A DNA stretch of 64,000 bases from an uncultured Prevotellaceae bacterium. GTDB lineage: Bacteria > Bacteroidota > Bacteroidia > Bacteroidales > Bacteroidaceae. Position numbers and translations under genes: made by a program. Shown here piece by piece: positions 1 to 8,972 of this stretch; within the stretch, counting starts at the first letter, position 1, and each line of letters starts with the position of its first letter. Where the stretch lies: NCBI GenBank assembly GCA_902785695.1, contig CACZZQ010000003.1:1-64000 (forward strand), read 5' to 3'. The notes under the pieces were generated by a model that was given only the letters and a program-made list of their open reading frames with translations, did no database searches and was not told the DNA's origin.

Positions 1-2067
1 GAGACGGCACTTGAATGGAACGGCACCGATTATCATCCGCTTAACGAGGTGCATGCCAACTACACGCTGTATCTCGGACGTAATCTGACGACAGAGGGCG
101 AATGGTGTTTCTTCCCGGGTGTCACCAGCGTAGAGTTCGGCCCGCAGGTGACTGCCATTCCCAACAATTTGTTCTCTGGAGCGGAGTTGTCCAGCGTGAA
201 AGTTCCCTGGCTTACACCTATTACCATCAACGAAAATGTCTTTGCAGATGGAGCCTATAGTTCTGCAACATTGTTTATCCCTGCAGACACTAAGGAGGCA
301 TATGCTGCAGCCAGTGTATGGAAGGACTTCACAAATGTTGACCACTGGTCAACGCTTGTGACTCTGACGGCTTCAACCCATGGTTCCATCGTTACTGCTG
401 AGGCAACAGCCAGCAACGGCACTGAGCAGTATCGCCAGCCGAAGAACGATGCAATTATTTATACTTTAAATGCAGACACAGGCTATGAATTGACTGCACT
501 GACCGACAACGCTGCTGCTGTAAGCCCACTCCCCGCACTCGGTGAAGCTCAAACACGTACCAATACTAGCGGTGAGGAGTTCGTAACACTCAATGCTACT
601 TTCTCTGCCATCAACTACACCCTCGAATATGAACTCGCAGGCGGCACAGTGGCTTCTGCCAATCCCACTTCTTACACTATTGAGAGTGCAGCCATCACCC
701 TGAATAACCCCACTCGTGAGGGCTATACCTTTGCAGGCTGGACGGGCACAGGGTTGGATGCTGCCACAACAGCAGTAACCATTGCCGCAGGCTCAACAGG
801 TAACCGCAGCTACACCGCCACATGGACACCTATTATATATAATATTGCGCTCACGCTGAATGGCGGTACTGCAGACAATCCTGCTACCTATACCATTGAG
901 AGCGCAGCCATTACCCTGAATAACCCCACTCGCGAAGGTTATACCTTTGCAGGATGGAAGCTGAACGGCGAGGGCGATGCAATGATGAGTGTGACCATCG
1001 TCGCAGGCAGCACAGGTAACAAGGCTTATACAGCCACTTGGACTCCCGTTAGCTACACTATCAGCTATGACTTGGCTGGCGGTTCTGTAGCTTCTGCTAA
1101 TCCTACCAGCTACAACATTGAGAGTGAAGACATAACGCTAAACAATCCTACAAAGGATCATTATAACTTTGCAGGCTGGACGGGCACAGGGTTGGATGCT
1201 GCCACTGAAAGCGTTACCATCACTACAGGTTCTACCGGCAACCGTTCTTATACTGCTACATGGACAAAAAAGACCTACATGGTAACCATCACAGGTGGCG
1301 GTGTGACTGCCGATAACGATAATCCGCAGTACGGCGACGATGTGGTGATTACCATTGCCGCTGACGAAGATCGTACGCTGAACACGCTGACTGTGAACGG
1401 TGAGGATGTGACTGCATACGTGGTTGACGGGCAGTACACTATCCATAATGTTACTGGCAACGTGGTTGTTGTAGCTACCTTCAACGCTACCAAGGAGTTC
1501 ATCACTCTTGCTCAGGGCGTGGGAACCTTTAGCTGCTCGCAGGACCTGAACTTCACGGGCAGTGAACTGAAGGCTTATATTGCTGCCGGCTATAACAAGA
1601 GCACTAATGTAACGCTTCTGGTACGCGTTTATGACGTTCCTGCTGGTACAGGCCTCTATCTGAAGGGTGGGGCTGGCGTGACCTATAAGATTCCTTACTC
1701 CACTTCACAGGCCTATTATGTGAATATGTTGAAAGCGAACCTCACTGCAGGATCGATTGACAAGACCGATGGCGACATGAGCAACTTCCTGCTTAGCAAT
1801 GTGGATGGTGTTTATATGTTCCGTGCACCTTCTGATAAGGCAACGCTTGGCGCTCAGAAAGCCTACCTGCAGCTGCCCACCTCGTTTGTTCCTGCTTCCG
1901 CTCGTGCTATCAGTCTTGCCTTCGAGGATGATGAGACCACCAATATCAATGATTTTGAAATGTTTACCAATAGCAACGATCGTCTCTACAACCTGAAGGG
2001 ACAGCGCATTGAGAAGGCTGGACGTGGCATCTATATCAAGAATGGTAAGAAGGTCGTAATAAAATAA
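1..2067 (+). CDS. BspA/InlB-repeat secreted surface protein, 3' part only
   Basis: The reading frame is open from base 1, so the 5' end lies outside the window; the GTG at 49 is probably not the start. In order it shows a BspA-like leucine-rich segment (about 50-340), three InlB-type beta repeats of about 70 residues (about 610-1266, each ending in YTATWT and carrying a TFAGW or NFAGW motif), a divergent InlB-like repeat (about 1267-1494), a beta-rich region, and a short tail of the type NLKGQRI...GIYIKNGKKVVIK common at the end of Prevotella secreted proteins. Such proteins are usually displayed on the surface and bind host or polymer ligands; the ligand here is unknown. The three repeats are close to each other at DNA level, which suggests recent duplication or recombination. 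Confidence 0.85.
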   Translation, partial: ETALEWNGTDYHPLNEVHANYTLYLGRNLTTEGEWCFFPGVTSVEFGPQVTAIPNNLFSGAELSSVKVPWLTPITINENVFADGAYSSATLFIPADTKEAYAAASVWKDFTNVDHWSTLVTLTASTHGSIVTAEATASNGTEQYRQPKNDAIIYTLNADTGYELTALTDNAAAVSPLPALGEAQTRTNTSGEEFVTLNATFSAINYTLEYELAGGTVASANPTSYTIESAAITLNNPTREGYTFAGWTGTGLDAATTAVTIAAGSTGNRSYTATWTPIIYNIALTLNGGTADNPATYTIESAAITLNNPTREGYTFAGWKLNGEGDAMMSVTIVAGSTGNKAYTATWTPVSYTISYDLAGGSVASANPTSYNIESEDITLNNPTKDHYNFAGWTGTGLDAATESVTITTGSTGNRSYTATWTKKTYMVTITGGGVTADNDNPQYGDDVVITIAADEDRTLNTLTVNGEDVTAYVVDGQYTIHNVTGNVVVVATFNATKEFITLAQGVGTFSCSQDLNFTGSELKAYIAAGYNKSTNVTLLVRVYDVPAGTGLYLKGGAGVTYKIPYSTSQAYYVNMLKANLTAGSIDKTDGDMSNFLLSNVDGVYMFRAPSDKATLGAQKAYLQLPTSFVPASARAISLAFEDDETTNINDFEMFTNSNDRLYNLKGQRIEKAGRGIYIKNGKKVVIK

Positions 2068-2078
2068 CTCTAAAGGAT

Positions 2079-2276
2079 ATGAAGTATATGAAGAAAATAT
2101 ATCAACAACCTGTCACAAGGGTACTGCTTATCAAAGCAGTCCCCCTGTTGTCGGGCTCCTATTTCCAAGAAGGAGAAACTGGAGATGGCGGAGGAATAGA
2201 TCCTGGTACTGAGGTTAATACAGGATTGAGCCGACGCTATAATGTCTGGGACGAAGACGGAGAGGACTGTGATTAA
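2079..2276 (+). CDS. Small acidic-tailed hypothetical protein
   Basis: A 65-residue protein starting 11 bases after the preceding stop. The N-terminus is basic (MKYMKKIYQQPVTRV), followed by a hydrophobic stretch ending LLSGS and an acidic Gly-rich tail (EDGEDCD). Prevotella genomes contain many short proteins that begin MKK-Y-x-x-P and end after an LLSGS/LMAGS motif, often beside surface-protein genes; their function is not known to me. ATG at 2079 and ATG at 2088 are both possible starts. Its spacing suggests co-transcription with the surface protein. Confidence 0.6.
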   Translation: MKYMKKIYQQPVTRVLLIKAVPLLSGSYFQEGETGDGGGIDPGTEVNTGLSRRYNVWDEDGEDCD

Positions 2277-2319
2277 GTTAAAGAAATAAAAAAGTGCAGT
2301 CCGTTTGCAGAAGATTTCG

Positions 2320-2327
2320 TAACTTTG
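2320..2327 (+). promoter_or_regulatory. -7 box (TAACTTTG) of the MerR gene
   Basis: A perfect TAnnTTTG element 24 bases before the ATG at 2352. No well-spaced -33 TTTG was found; the nearest (2304-2307) is only 12 bases away. Confidence 0.6.
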
Positions 2328-2351
2328 TAAAACAAAAGAAGAAATAAGCGT

Positions 2352-2702
2352 ATGGCACTGAATCTGAATAAGAACTTGAAGCTCTACTATTCCATCAAGG
2401 AGGTGGCAGAAATGTTTAACCTCAACGAGAGCACTTTGCGCTTTTGGGAAACAGAGTTCCCATATCTTAAACCAAAGACGGCAGGACCAAGCAAGGTGCG
2501 CCAGTATGCCGAAAAGGATATTGAGCTAATCAGGTTGATTCACAACTTGGTGAAGGTGCGCGGCTTTAAGTTGGCTGCTGCTAAGAAAATCATCAATTCC
2601 AACCGTGATGGTGCCAACAAGAAAGCAGAGGTGCTGACGTGTTTGATGAACGTGCGTGATGACCTGCAGGCGTTGAAAAAACAACTAGACGGACTACAAT
2701 AA
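2352..2702 (+). CDS. MerR-family transcriptional regulator
   Basis: A 116-residue protein with an N-terminal winged helix of MerR type (YSIKEVAEMFNLNESTLRFWE, residues about 13-33, then a wing with P-x-x-G-x-R-x-Y), and a C-terminal helix (about 85-115) suited to dimerisation. No effector domain follows, so it is a minimal MerR protein. It has its own promoter and ends convergently against the pectinesterase gene. Its target genes cannot be told from the sequence. Confidence 0.88.
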   Translation: MALNLNKNLKLYYSIKEVAEMFNLNESTLRFWETEFPYLKPKTAGPSKVRQYAEKDIELIRLIHNLVKVRGFKLAAAKKIINSNRDGANKKAEVLTCLMNVRDDLQALKKQLDGLQ

Positions 2703-2704
2703 AA

Positions 2705-2729
2705 AATGGCATCCATTATGGGTGCCATT
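2705..2729. terminator. Bidirectional hairpin between MerR and pectinesterase genes
   Basis: A 10-bp stem (AATGGCATCC with GGGTGCCATT, one G-T pair) with loop ATTAT. In the minus direction it is followed by six T residues (A run at 2701-2706). The pectinesterase stop codon (2716-2718) lies in the loop, so the hairpin includes the last codons of that gene. Confidence 0.65.
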
Positions 2730-3684
2730 CTTCGTTTCTTTGAAAAACCTTTTCCAGTGTTATCTCTTTTGCTTCTTTCTTGCTGAGTTGATGACTCCAA
2801 GTGACGCGTTTGTCAATGGCTGCCCCTTCGCCGGTGTTTTCAAACTCCAGATAGCGGGCTGTCTGTTCGCGCTCTTTCTGCCAGTGGTGCCAACCCTCTG
2901 GTCGGATCTGACTGGGCAGGGTGCAGTGCATGAACAGCGTGTAGCCATAGTCGCGCCAAGGACGGCCTAAATAGACTTTCGTTACATTGTCAGCAGCGGT
3001 TATCGTACATTGATTGAATACATAGCCGAAGGGAATGTGCTTCGGTGTTGAGGCTGCCGTGATGTAACTGTTAGCCTTGCAATGAATGGCGCATTGCTGA
3101 AACCATGCTGTCGAGGGACCAAAGATGAAGTCGGTGGTGCCTTCGATATAGCAGTGGTCAAAGTAAAGGCGCGTACCTTCCATACCAGTGTAGATGGTGT
3201 CCTGATGGCCCAGGAATCTGCAGTTGATGAACTTCAGACAGTCGCCCTGAGTATGCAGGGCAACGGCTTGGCCTAATCGGGCGGCATTATTTTCTATTGT
3301 CAGGTTCTTGAATGTGATGTGGTTGGCTTCCACTTTGACGGTGAAAGTGCGGAAAGTGCCCATGCCTTTGCCGGTTTCCGGGTAAAGGATGTTTGCATGG
3401 TCATCATAGGTGATGATGGTCTCATCACGACTCTCGCCGCAGAGCTCAATGTTCTGCACCCACTGCGGAATGATGAGCTTTTCTTTGTAAATGCCCTTCT
3501 TGATGTAGATAACCTTATGGTAGTCCATGAAGGCACGACACACCTCTATGGCATCTGCAATATTGCGAAACTGGCCCGTACCGTCGCGTGCCACGACTAT
3601 CGTATCAGGATTGTCGTAGGGTGAAGCAGCATGGGCAAAGCCTGCCAGCAGCGTAAAGATGATAGTTTGTAGTAGTCTGTTCAT
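2716..3684 (-). CDS. Secreted pectinesterase (CE8)
   Basis: Family CE8 enzymes remove methyl esters from pectin homogalacturonan by an aspartate-based mechanism on a right-handed beta-helix. The 322-residue protein has a signal peptide (MNRLLQTIIFTLLAGFAHA) and the family motifs in order: GQAVAL, then QDT, then the catalytic DFIFG, then LGRPW. The length is normal for a single-domain bacterial enzyme. It lies alone, without a visible PUL around it; the kdgK-eda genes at 52.6-54.4 kb could use the uronates released, but they are 50 kb away. Confidence 0.93.
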   Translation of the reverse strand: MNRLLQTIIFTLLAGFAHAASPYDNPDTIVVARDGTGQFRNIADAIEVCRAFMDYHKVIYIKKGIYKEKLIIPQWVQNIELCGESRDETIITYDDHANILYPETGKGMGTFRTFTVKVEANHITFKNLTIENNAARLGQAVALHTQGDCLKFINCRFLGHQDTIYTGMEGTRLYFDHCYIEGTTDFIFGPSTAWFQQCAIHCKANSYITAASTPKHIPFGYVFNQCTITAADNVTKVYLGRPWRDYGYTLFMHCTLPSQIRPEGWHHWQKEREQTARYLEFENTGEGAAIDKRVTWSHQLSKKEAKEITLEKVFQRNEEWHP

Positions 3685-3692
3685 AATTTGTA

Positions 3693-5987
3693 TTATAGGA
3701 TTTGTGAAATCTCTTTCAAATCATCAACTTCCTTGAGCTTGTCAATAATTTCTGCCACATCATCGCGGTCGTGAACGCGCAGGTCTATGATGCCGTCGAA
3801 GATGCCGTCTTCCGTGGTGAATGTCAGTTTGCGTATATCAACGCTCAACTGGTTGGAAATCACGCGCGTAACCTCGTTGACCAGTCCTCGACGGTCGATT
3901 CCGCCAAGTCGTATAGTAGCATCAAAGAACAGTTTCTTGTGCATATCCCATTTGACATCAAGAATACGATTGCCATAACTGGCTTTCAGCTTGTTGGCTA
4001 TGGGACAAGTACGTTTGTGAATCTCTATGCGGTTGCGGTTATCGATATAGCCCAACGTGTCATCACCAGGAATTGGGTGACAGCAATCTGGGAAGAGATA
4101 TTGGTGGATGTTCTCCTCGTTGATGTATATGGGCTTCTTTCGGTTAAACTTCTCAGGAACGACAAACAGTTTTTGTTGTTCCTCTTGCTTTTCTTCCTCT
4201 TCTTTCTTGGCTTTTACGAAGGGGACGTATTTACGCCAACCTCCACCTGTGTTCTCTGTCTTTTTCTTGTTTTTACCTTTCAACTCGTCAATATCCTTCT
4301 CACCGAGCAGGATGGTATTCTCGCCAATGCCTTGGAAAAGTTCTTCTCGACGTTGAACATCATGGAAATGACACAGACGGTCGATGATGGCAGGTGTCGA
4401 CTCAAAGTCGTTTTTTTCAAGCCATTCTTCCAGTCGTTCTTCACCCTTTTTCTGTATGTCTCTGCTGGCTCGGCGGAGGATGGCCTGAATTTTTGCTTTT
4501 GCCTTTGCCGTTGTCACAAAATTAATCCATGATGGTTGCACGTGGTGAGACTTTGATGTAAGAATCTCCACCTGATCACCACTCGCCAATCGGTGACTTA
4601 ACGGCACCAACTTATGGTTTACCTTAGCTCCGATACAGTGAGAACCAAGGAAGGTATGGATAGAGAATGCGAAATCGAGCACTGTGCAATCTGCAGGCAT
4701 GGTCTTGATTTCACCTTTTGGTGTGAAAACAAAAATCTCACTGGCAAATAGGTTGAGCTTGATGGCATCAAGGAAGTCCATGGCATCGGGCTGTGGATCA
4801 TCCAGTATTTCCTTGATGGTATGAAGCCATTCATTAAGCTCGGTTTCGTCTTCAGTAATCAAATCATCCTCACTGACTCCCTCCTTATACTTCCAGTGAG
4901 CAGCCAATCCTTGTTCTGCAACCTCGTCCATACGGTCTGAGCGAATCTGAACTTCAATCCAAAGTCCCTGTTTCGACATCAGTGTGACGTGCAAGGCTTG
5001 ATATCCATTGGCTTTAGGCTGGTTAAGCCAGTCACGTATGCGGTCAGGGTTTTTCTTGTATATCTTGGTCAGTGCCACATAGATGTTCCAGCATTCATTG
5101 ATTTCCTCCTCGCGTACCTTAGGCGTGAAGATGATACGTACAGCCAGGATATCGTATATCTCGTCGAATGTCACATGCTTCTTCTGCATCTTACTCCAGA
5201 TAGAGTAGGGAGTCTTCACGCGTTCCTTAATCTCGTATTGGAGTCCCATTTTCTGCAGAGCGGCCTCGATAGGCTGAATGAATTCATCGAACGACTTGTG
5301 GCGTGACAGGCGTGTCTCTTCCAGTTTCCGCTCAATGGTGGCATATTCCTCAGGATGTTCAAAACGGAAGCTCAGGTTTTCCAACTCTGATTTTATTTTA
5401 TACAAGCCAAGACGGTGAGCCAGAGGTGCATAGAGGTAGAGTGTCTCGCCAGCTATCTTGTATTGTTTGTTGGCTGGTTGCGAATCGAGCGTACGCATAT
5501 TATGCAGTCGGTCGGCTATTTTGATGAGGATCACTCGGATATCTTCACTCATGGTGAGCAGCAGTTTCTTGAAGTTCTCTGCCTGAGCTGATGCCTGTTC
5601 GCCAAAGATACCACCACTGATTTTTGTCAACCCGTCTACGATTTGCGCAATCTTCGGACCGAACATATTGGAGATGTCCTCTACGGTATAGTCGGTATCC
5701 TCCACTACATCATGAAGTAGTGCAGCACAGATGCTGGTAGAACCCAGTCCAATCTCAGAGCACACTATCTGTGCTACCGCTATGGGGTGCATGATATATG
5801 GTTCGCCCGACAATCGCCTAACACCTTTGTGTGCCTGCCGGGCAAAGTTGAATGCTTTGGCTATCAAATCAATCTTCTGGCGATGACGCGAGTTCTGATA
5901 ATCATTAATCAACTTCTCATAGGCTTCGTTGATCAGTTTGTCGTCAGCGGCTTCTTGTTCAATCAATTTCTTCTCTTCGTCAGTCAT
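3693..5987 (-). CDS. rsh: RelA/SpoT bifunctional (p)ppGpp synthetase/hydrolase
   Basis: A 764-residue long RSH enzyme that makes and degrades the stringent-response alarmones. The order is HD hydrolase domain (HDVVEDT motif intact, so hydrolysis is expected), nucleotidyltransferase domain (YSIWSKM, then ANGYQALH), TGS domain (VFTPKGEIKTMP), a Lys/Glu-rich linker, and a C-terminal ACT domain (last about 80 residues). It is the last gene of the minus-strand parA-parB-DUF5683-mltD-rsh block, 49 bases after mltD, and has two AAGGAGG sequences in that gap. Confidence 0.95.
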   Translation of the reverse strand: MTDEEKKLIEQEAADDKLINEAYEKLINDYQNSRHRQKIDLIAKAFNFARQAHKGVRRLSGEPYIMHPIAVAQIVCSEIGLGSTSICAALLHDVVEDTDYTVEDISNMFGPKIAQIVDGLTKISGGIFGEQASAQAENFKKLLLTMSEDIRVILIKIADRLHNMRTLDSQPANKQYKIAGETLYLYAPLAHRLGLYKIKSELENLSFRFEHPEEYATIERKLEETRLSRHKSFDEFIQPIEAALQKMGLQYEIKERVKTPYSIWSKMQKKHVTFDEIYDILAVRIIFTPKVREEEINECWNIYVALTKIYKKNPDRIRDWLNQPKANGYQALHVTLMSKQGLWIEVQIRSDRMDEVAEQGLAAHWKYKEGVSEDDLITEDETELNEWLHTIKEILDDPQPDAMDFLDAIKLNLFASEIFVFTPKGEIKTMPADCTVLDFAFSIHTFLGSHCIGAKVNHKLVPLSHRLASGDQVEILTSKSHHVQPSWINFVTTAKAKAKIQAILRRASRDIQKKGEERLEEWLEKNDFESTPAIIDRLCHFHDVQRREELFQGIGENTILLGEKDIDELKGKNKKKTENTGGGWRKYVPFVKAKKEEEEKQEEQQKLFVVPEKFNRKKPIYINEENIHQYLFPDCCHPIPGDDTLGYIDNRNRIEIHKRTCPIANKLKASYGNRILDVKWDMHKKLFFDATIRLGGIDRRGLVNEVTRVISNQLSVDIRKLTFTTEDGIFDGIIDLRVHDRDDVAEIIDKLKEVDDLKEISQIL

Positions 5988-5993
5988 AATCGT

Positions 5994-6011
5994 CCTCCTT
6001 TATTCCTCCTT
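5994..6011 (-). promoter_or_regulatory. Tandem Shine-Dalgarno sequences before rsh
   Basis: On the minus strand AAGGAGG occurs at 6005-6011 and again at 5994-6000; the second ends 6 bases before the ATG (5985-5987). Strong Shine-Dalgarno sequences are uncommon in Bacteroidota, so a doubled one is notable. It also supports the chosen start. Confidence 0.6.
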
Positions 6012-6036
6012 TTATATATAATAATAATGTGTAGTG

Positions 6037-7278
6037 TTATCGCACTCGTATTTGTTGTCCGGCACGTATATTCGAACTGCGCAGCCCATTAAGACTCTTC
6101 AGCTTGCTTATCGTAGTGCCATATTTTTTCGCAATGCTGCCTAAGTTTTCACCTTTGCGTACCTTATGGCGTTGTGTTCCTAGTTTTTTACGATTTGTTG
6201 TACGCTGTTCTTTTTTCACCGTAGCATTGTCCACCTCCACTACCATACGCTTATCAGTATTAGCAGTCATTGCGTAGATAGAGTCCTGGTTGTCAATAAA
6301 CAGTGCCACATCACTGATTGGCAGGCGGATGGGTGAAGGACTGGTGGCCCCGGGTACCACATCACGCTTATAGGCTGGGTTTAATGCCCTTAGCATATTG
6401 ATGTCGAAACCGCATACATCGGCTATTTGGCTAAAGTTTAAATTGCGGTCTACCATCACTGTATCGGTCTTTGTGGGCAATTTGCTTTCCATTGGGCAGA
6501 TGTTATGCTCACAGTAATAGGTCATGGCATAGTTTGCCGCAATGAAAGCCGGTACATAGCCTCGTGTTTCTTTGGGCAAATATGGATAGATTTTCCAGTA
6601 GTCGCGCTCTCCTCCTGATCGGCGTATGGCTTTATTGATAGTCTCCGGCCCGCAGTTATAGGCAGCAATCACCAGATTCCAGTCGCCAAAAATATTGTAT
6701 AGATCACGGAGATAACGGGCAGCGGCATAGGATGACTTCACGGGATCGCGACGTTCGTCAACCAAGCTGTTGACGGTCAGTCCGTAGGCTTTGCCTGTGG
6801 TTAACATGAACTGCCACAAGCCTGTGGCACCTGCACGTGATGTCACGGTAGGATTAAGTGCCGACTCAATGATGGGCAGATATTTCAGCTCAAGTGGCAG
6901 TTGATACAGGTCTAAGGCCTCTTCAAATACTGGCATATAGAAATTGGATGCACCCAGCATATAGCTGATAGATCGGCGCAACCGTCCTGTGTATCGGTCA
7001 ATGCATTCCTGTACAATCTCATTGTGGGGCATTTCCATAATGGTAGGCATACGGTGCAGGCGGTCTATATAGACCTGCGTGTCGAAGGTGGGATTCTCGT
7101 CCTTAGTCTGACAGTCGTTGTCTATTGCCAGAAATGTCTTTGACATATACTGTCCCAACAGACTGTCTATACTGTAAGTCATGGCTTCTGGGAAGTCAAT
7201 ATCGTCATCTTCGGTCTGTGCCCATGAATGATTGATGATGGTGCAGAGTAGTGATACTATAATCAGGTATTTTTTCAT
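6037..7278 (-). CDS. mltD: MltD-like membrane-bound lytic transglycosylase with LysM
   Basis: Cleaves the peptidoglycan glycan strand to anhydromuropeptides in the periplasm. The 413-residue protein has a signal peptide (ending SWAQ), an SLT lysozyme-like domain with the catalytic Glu in IIESALNP followed by SRAGATGLWQFM and AAYNCG, a degenerate LysM-like segment (about 280-315) and a clear C-terminal LysM (KVRKGENLGSIAKKYGTT, last 45 residues). It is in the conserved parAB-DUF5683-mltD-rsh order, 9 bases after the DUF5683 gene. The symbol is by architecture. Confidence 0.9.
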   Translation of the reverse strand: MKKYLIIVSLLCTIINHSWAQTEDDDIDFPEAMTYSIDSLLGQYMSKTFLAIDNDCQTKDENPTFDTQVYIDRLHRMPTIMEMPHNEIVQECIDRYTGRLRRSISYMLGASNFYMPVFEEALDLYQLPLELKYLPIIESALNPTVTSRAGATGLWQFMLTTGKAYGLTVNSLVDERRDPVKSSYAAARYLRDLYNIFGDWNLVIAAYNCGPETINKAIRRSGGERDYWKIYPYLPKETRGYVPAFIAANYAMTYYCEHNICPMESKLPTKTDTVMVDRNLNFSQIADVCGFDINMLRALNPAYKRDVVPGATSPSPIRLPISDVALFIDNQDSIYAMTANTDKRMVVEVDNATVKKEQRTTNRKKLGTQRHKVRKGENLGSIAKKYGTTISKLKSLNGLRSSNIRAGQQIRVR

Positions 7279-7287
7279 TGTGTCAGT

Positions 7288-8040
7288 TTAAAAATTTATA
7301 CTACAGTTCACGCCCAATGAGGTGGCATACAGTGGATTGACTGATGACTTGTTGTTGATGACCGTGGGTCGTACCTTCAAGCTCAGATCTTTTGAGATGT
7401 CAAATGATGAGAGTTCTGCGTCAACGTATGCGTCAATCACAGAAACGGCATAGATGCCAATCATGCAGAAGAAGCTCAAGTCGCGCCAACGGCGGTATTT
7501 GTCTTTACGGCTTTTGAATATCTGCTTGTAACGCTCTTCGTTGGCAGGAGTGATTTGTCTTCCTAAGTGCAGGAACTTATTGTAACTGGCAGTGCCAGGA
7601 TCGTCATCCATGATGTCGAGATAGGCTTGTGAATAGTCCTTGTACATCATGTTATTCCATATCATGGCATAGATACATCCCACGAATCCACCATATACAA
7701 TAGGCAGTTTCCAGTATTTGCGGTTGTAAATCTGTCCGCCGCCAGGTATGACGAGTGCCAGCCATAGTGCACGCTGAGGGTTTGGCCGCCATGTATTCCA
7801 ATCGCGTTCCACCTTCAGTGGCTTCTCATCTTTAACGAATGTCAGCGTGCCTTGTTCCAGAGAATCTCGCACTGCCGTCGTGTCTATCGGCATGGCGTTA
7901 TACATCGAGTCAATGGCCATGATGATAGAGTCGGAAACTTCGACTTGTGCAGAGACAGATAAAGGTAAAAAGGTAAGTAGGTAAAAAAGGAATCCCTTTC
8001 CTACCATTGTTAGCCTTTTATATACCTTTATTGTATTCAT
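7288..8040 (-). CDS. DUF5683 membrane protein
   Basis: A 250-residue protein with a signal peptide (ending LSVSAQ), a short charged region, then the DUF5683 core: WRPNPQRALWLALVIPGGGQ, followed by two or three membrane segments (LPIVYGGFVGCIYAMIW; FFCMIGIYAVSVIDAYVDA). The function is unknown. It lies between parB and mltD, 14 bases from parB, as in other Bacteroidota, so a role in coupling cell-wall or envelope processes with chromosome segregation is a possible inference from context only. Confidence 0.85.
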   Translation of the reverse strand: MNTIKVYKRLTMVGKGFLFYLLTFLPLSVSAQVEVSDSIIMAIDSMYNAMPIDTTAVRDSLEQGTLTFVKDEKPLKVERDWNTWRPNPQRALWLALVIPGGGQIYNRKYWKLPIVYGGFVGCIYAMIWNNMMYKDYSQAYLDIMDDDPGTASYNKFLHLGRQITPANEERYKQIFKSRKDKYRRWRDLSFFCMIGIYAVSVIDAYVDAELSSFDISKDLSLKVRPTVINNKSSVNPLYATSLGVNCSINF

Positions 8041-8054
8041 CTTCTTAGTTTCAA

Positions 8055-8969
8055 TTACTTTTCCAACAGGCTGATGATGCGATTCATCTCTTCCTCGTTG
8101 GCAAAGGCAATGCTGATTTTTCCACCGCCTTTGGGTGAACAGGTTAGTTGAACTTTTGCGTTGAAGATTTCCGACAGACGGTTCTTGCGTTCATTCAGGT
8201 CGGCAGAGAGTGGTGTCTTTGTGGCAATGCGGTTGTGGGCGGTCTTGATGTCTTCGCCACTCTTCAGTGCCTGCACCATTTCCTCCACCTTGCGTACTGA
8301 ACATTGGTTCTTCTGCACCTCCTTGAACAACTTCAGCTGCATTGATGGCGAGTCGATGGAGAGAAGTGCGCGAGCATGTCCCATGTCTATCTCGCGGTTC
8401 TTCAGTGCCATCTGTATCTGTGCGGGCAGTTTCAGGAGTCTCATATAGTTGGTCACTGCCGTACGGCTTTTGCCCACACGCTCCGAAATCTTTTCCTGTG
8501 TCATTCCGCTGGCTTCAGCCAAGTGCTCATACGCCAGTGCTATCTCGATGGCGTTAAGATCCTCGCGCTGGATGTTCTCTACCAATGCCAGTTCCATGAC
8601 ACTCTCGTCGCTGGCAGTGCGGATATAGGCAGGAATGTTTGTCAGTCCAGCACGCTGAGATGCGCGCCAGCGGCGTTCGCCTGCGATAATCTGATAGCGG
8701 TTTTCGCTAACTTGGCGCAGTGTAATGGGAGCTATGATTCCCATCGTCTGTATACTGTTGGCCAGTTCTTGCATGGCTGTCTCGTCGAACTCCCTACGTG
8801 GCTGATCGGGATTAGGCTCTATCTGCTCTATGGGAATCTCGCTCAGGTTTGATGATCCCTGCGTCTTTACCTCGCTGGTATCAATCAGGGCATCCAGGCC
8901 ACGACCGGTGCTTATCTCGTCCAGGCCTCTACCCAGAACGCTCTTATCGAATTTCTTTCTTACGGCCAT
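8055..8969 (-). CDS. parB: Chromosome partitioning protein ParB
   Basis: A CTP-dependent clamp that loads at parS and organises the origin region. The 304-residue protein has an N-terminal tail (GRGLDEISTGRGLDALI), the ParB/Srx CTP-binding domain with PNPDQPRREFD and GERRWRA, a helix-turn-helix domain (TQEKISERVGKSRTAVTNYM) and a C-terminal dimerisation domain. It is 3 bases from parA and clearly co-transcribed with it. Confidence 0.96.
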   Translation of the reverse strand: MAVRKKFDKSVLGRGLDEISTGRGLDALIDTSEVKTQGSSNLSEIPIEQIEPNPDQPRREFDETAMQELANSIQTMGIIAPITLRQVSENRYQIIAGERRWRASQRAGLTNIPAYIRTASDESVMELALVENIQREDLNAIEIALAYEHLAEASGMTQEKISERVGKSRTAVTNYMRLLKLPAQIQMALKNREIDMGHARALLSIDSPSMQLKLFKEVQKNQCSVRKVEEMVQALKSGEDIKTAHNRIATKTPLSADLNERKNRLSEIFNAKVQLTCSPKGGGKISIAFANEEEMNRIISLLEK

Positions 8970-8972
8970 GAC

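Noticed and set aside
3771-4532. Plus-strand open frame of 253 codons inside rsh
   Set aside because: The minus-strand frame has all RSH domains; the plus frame has no recognisable domain.
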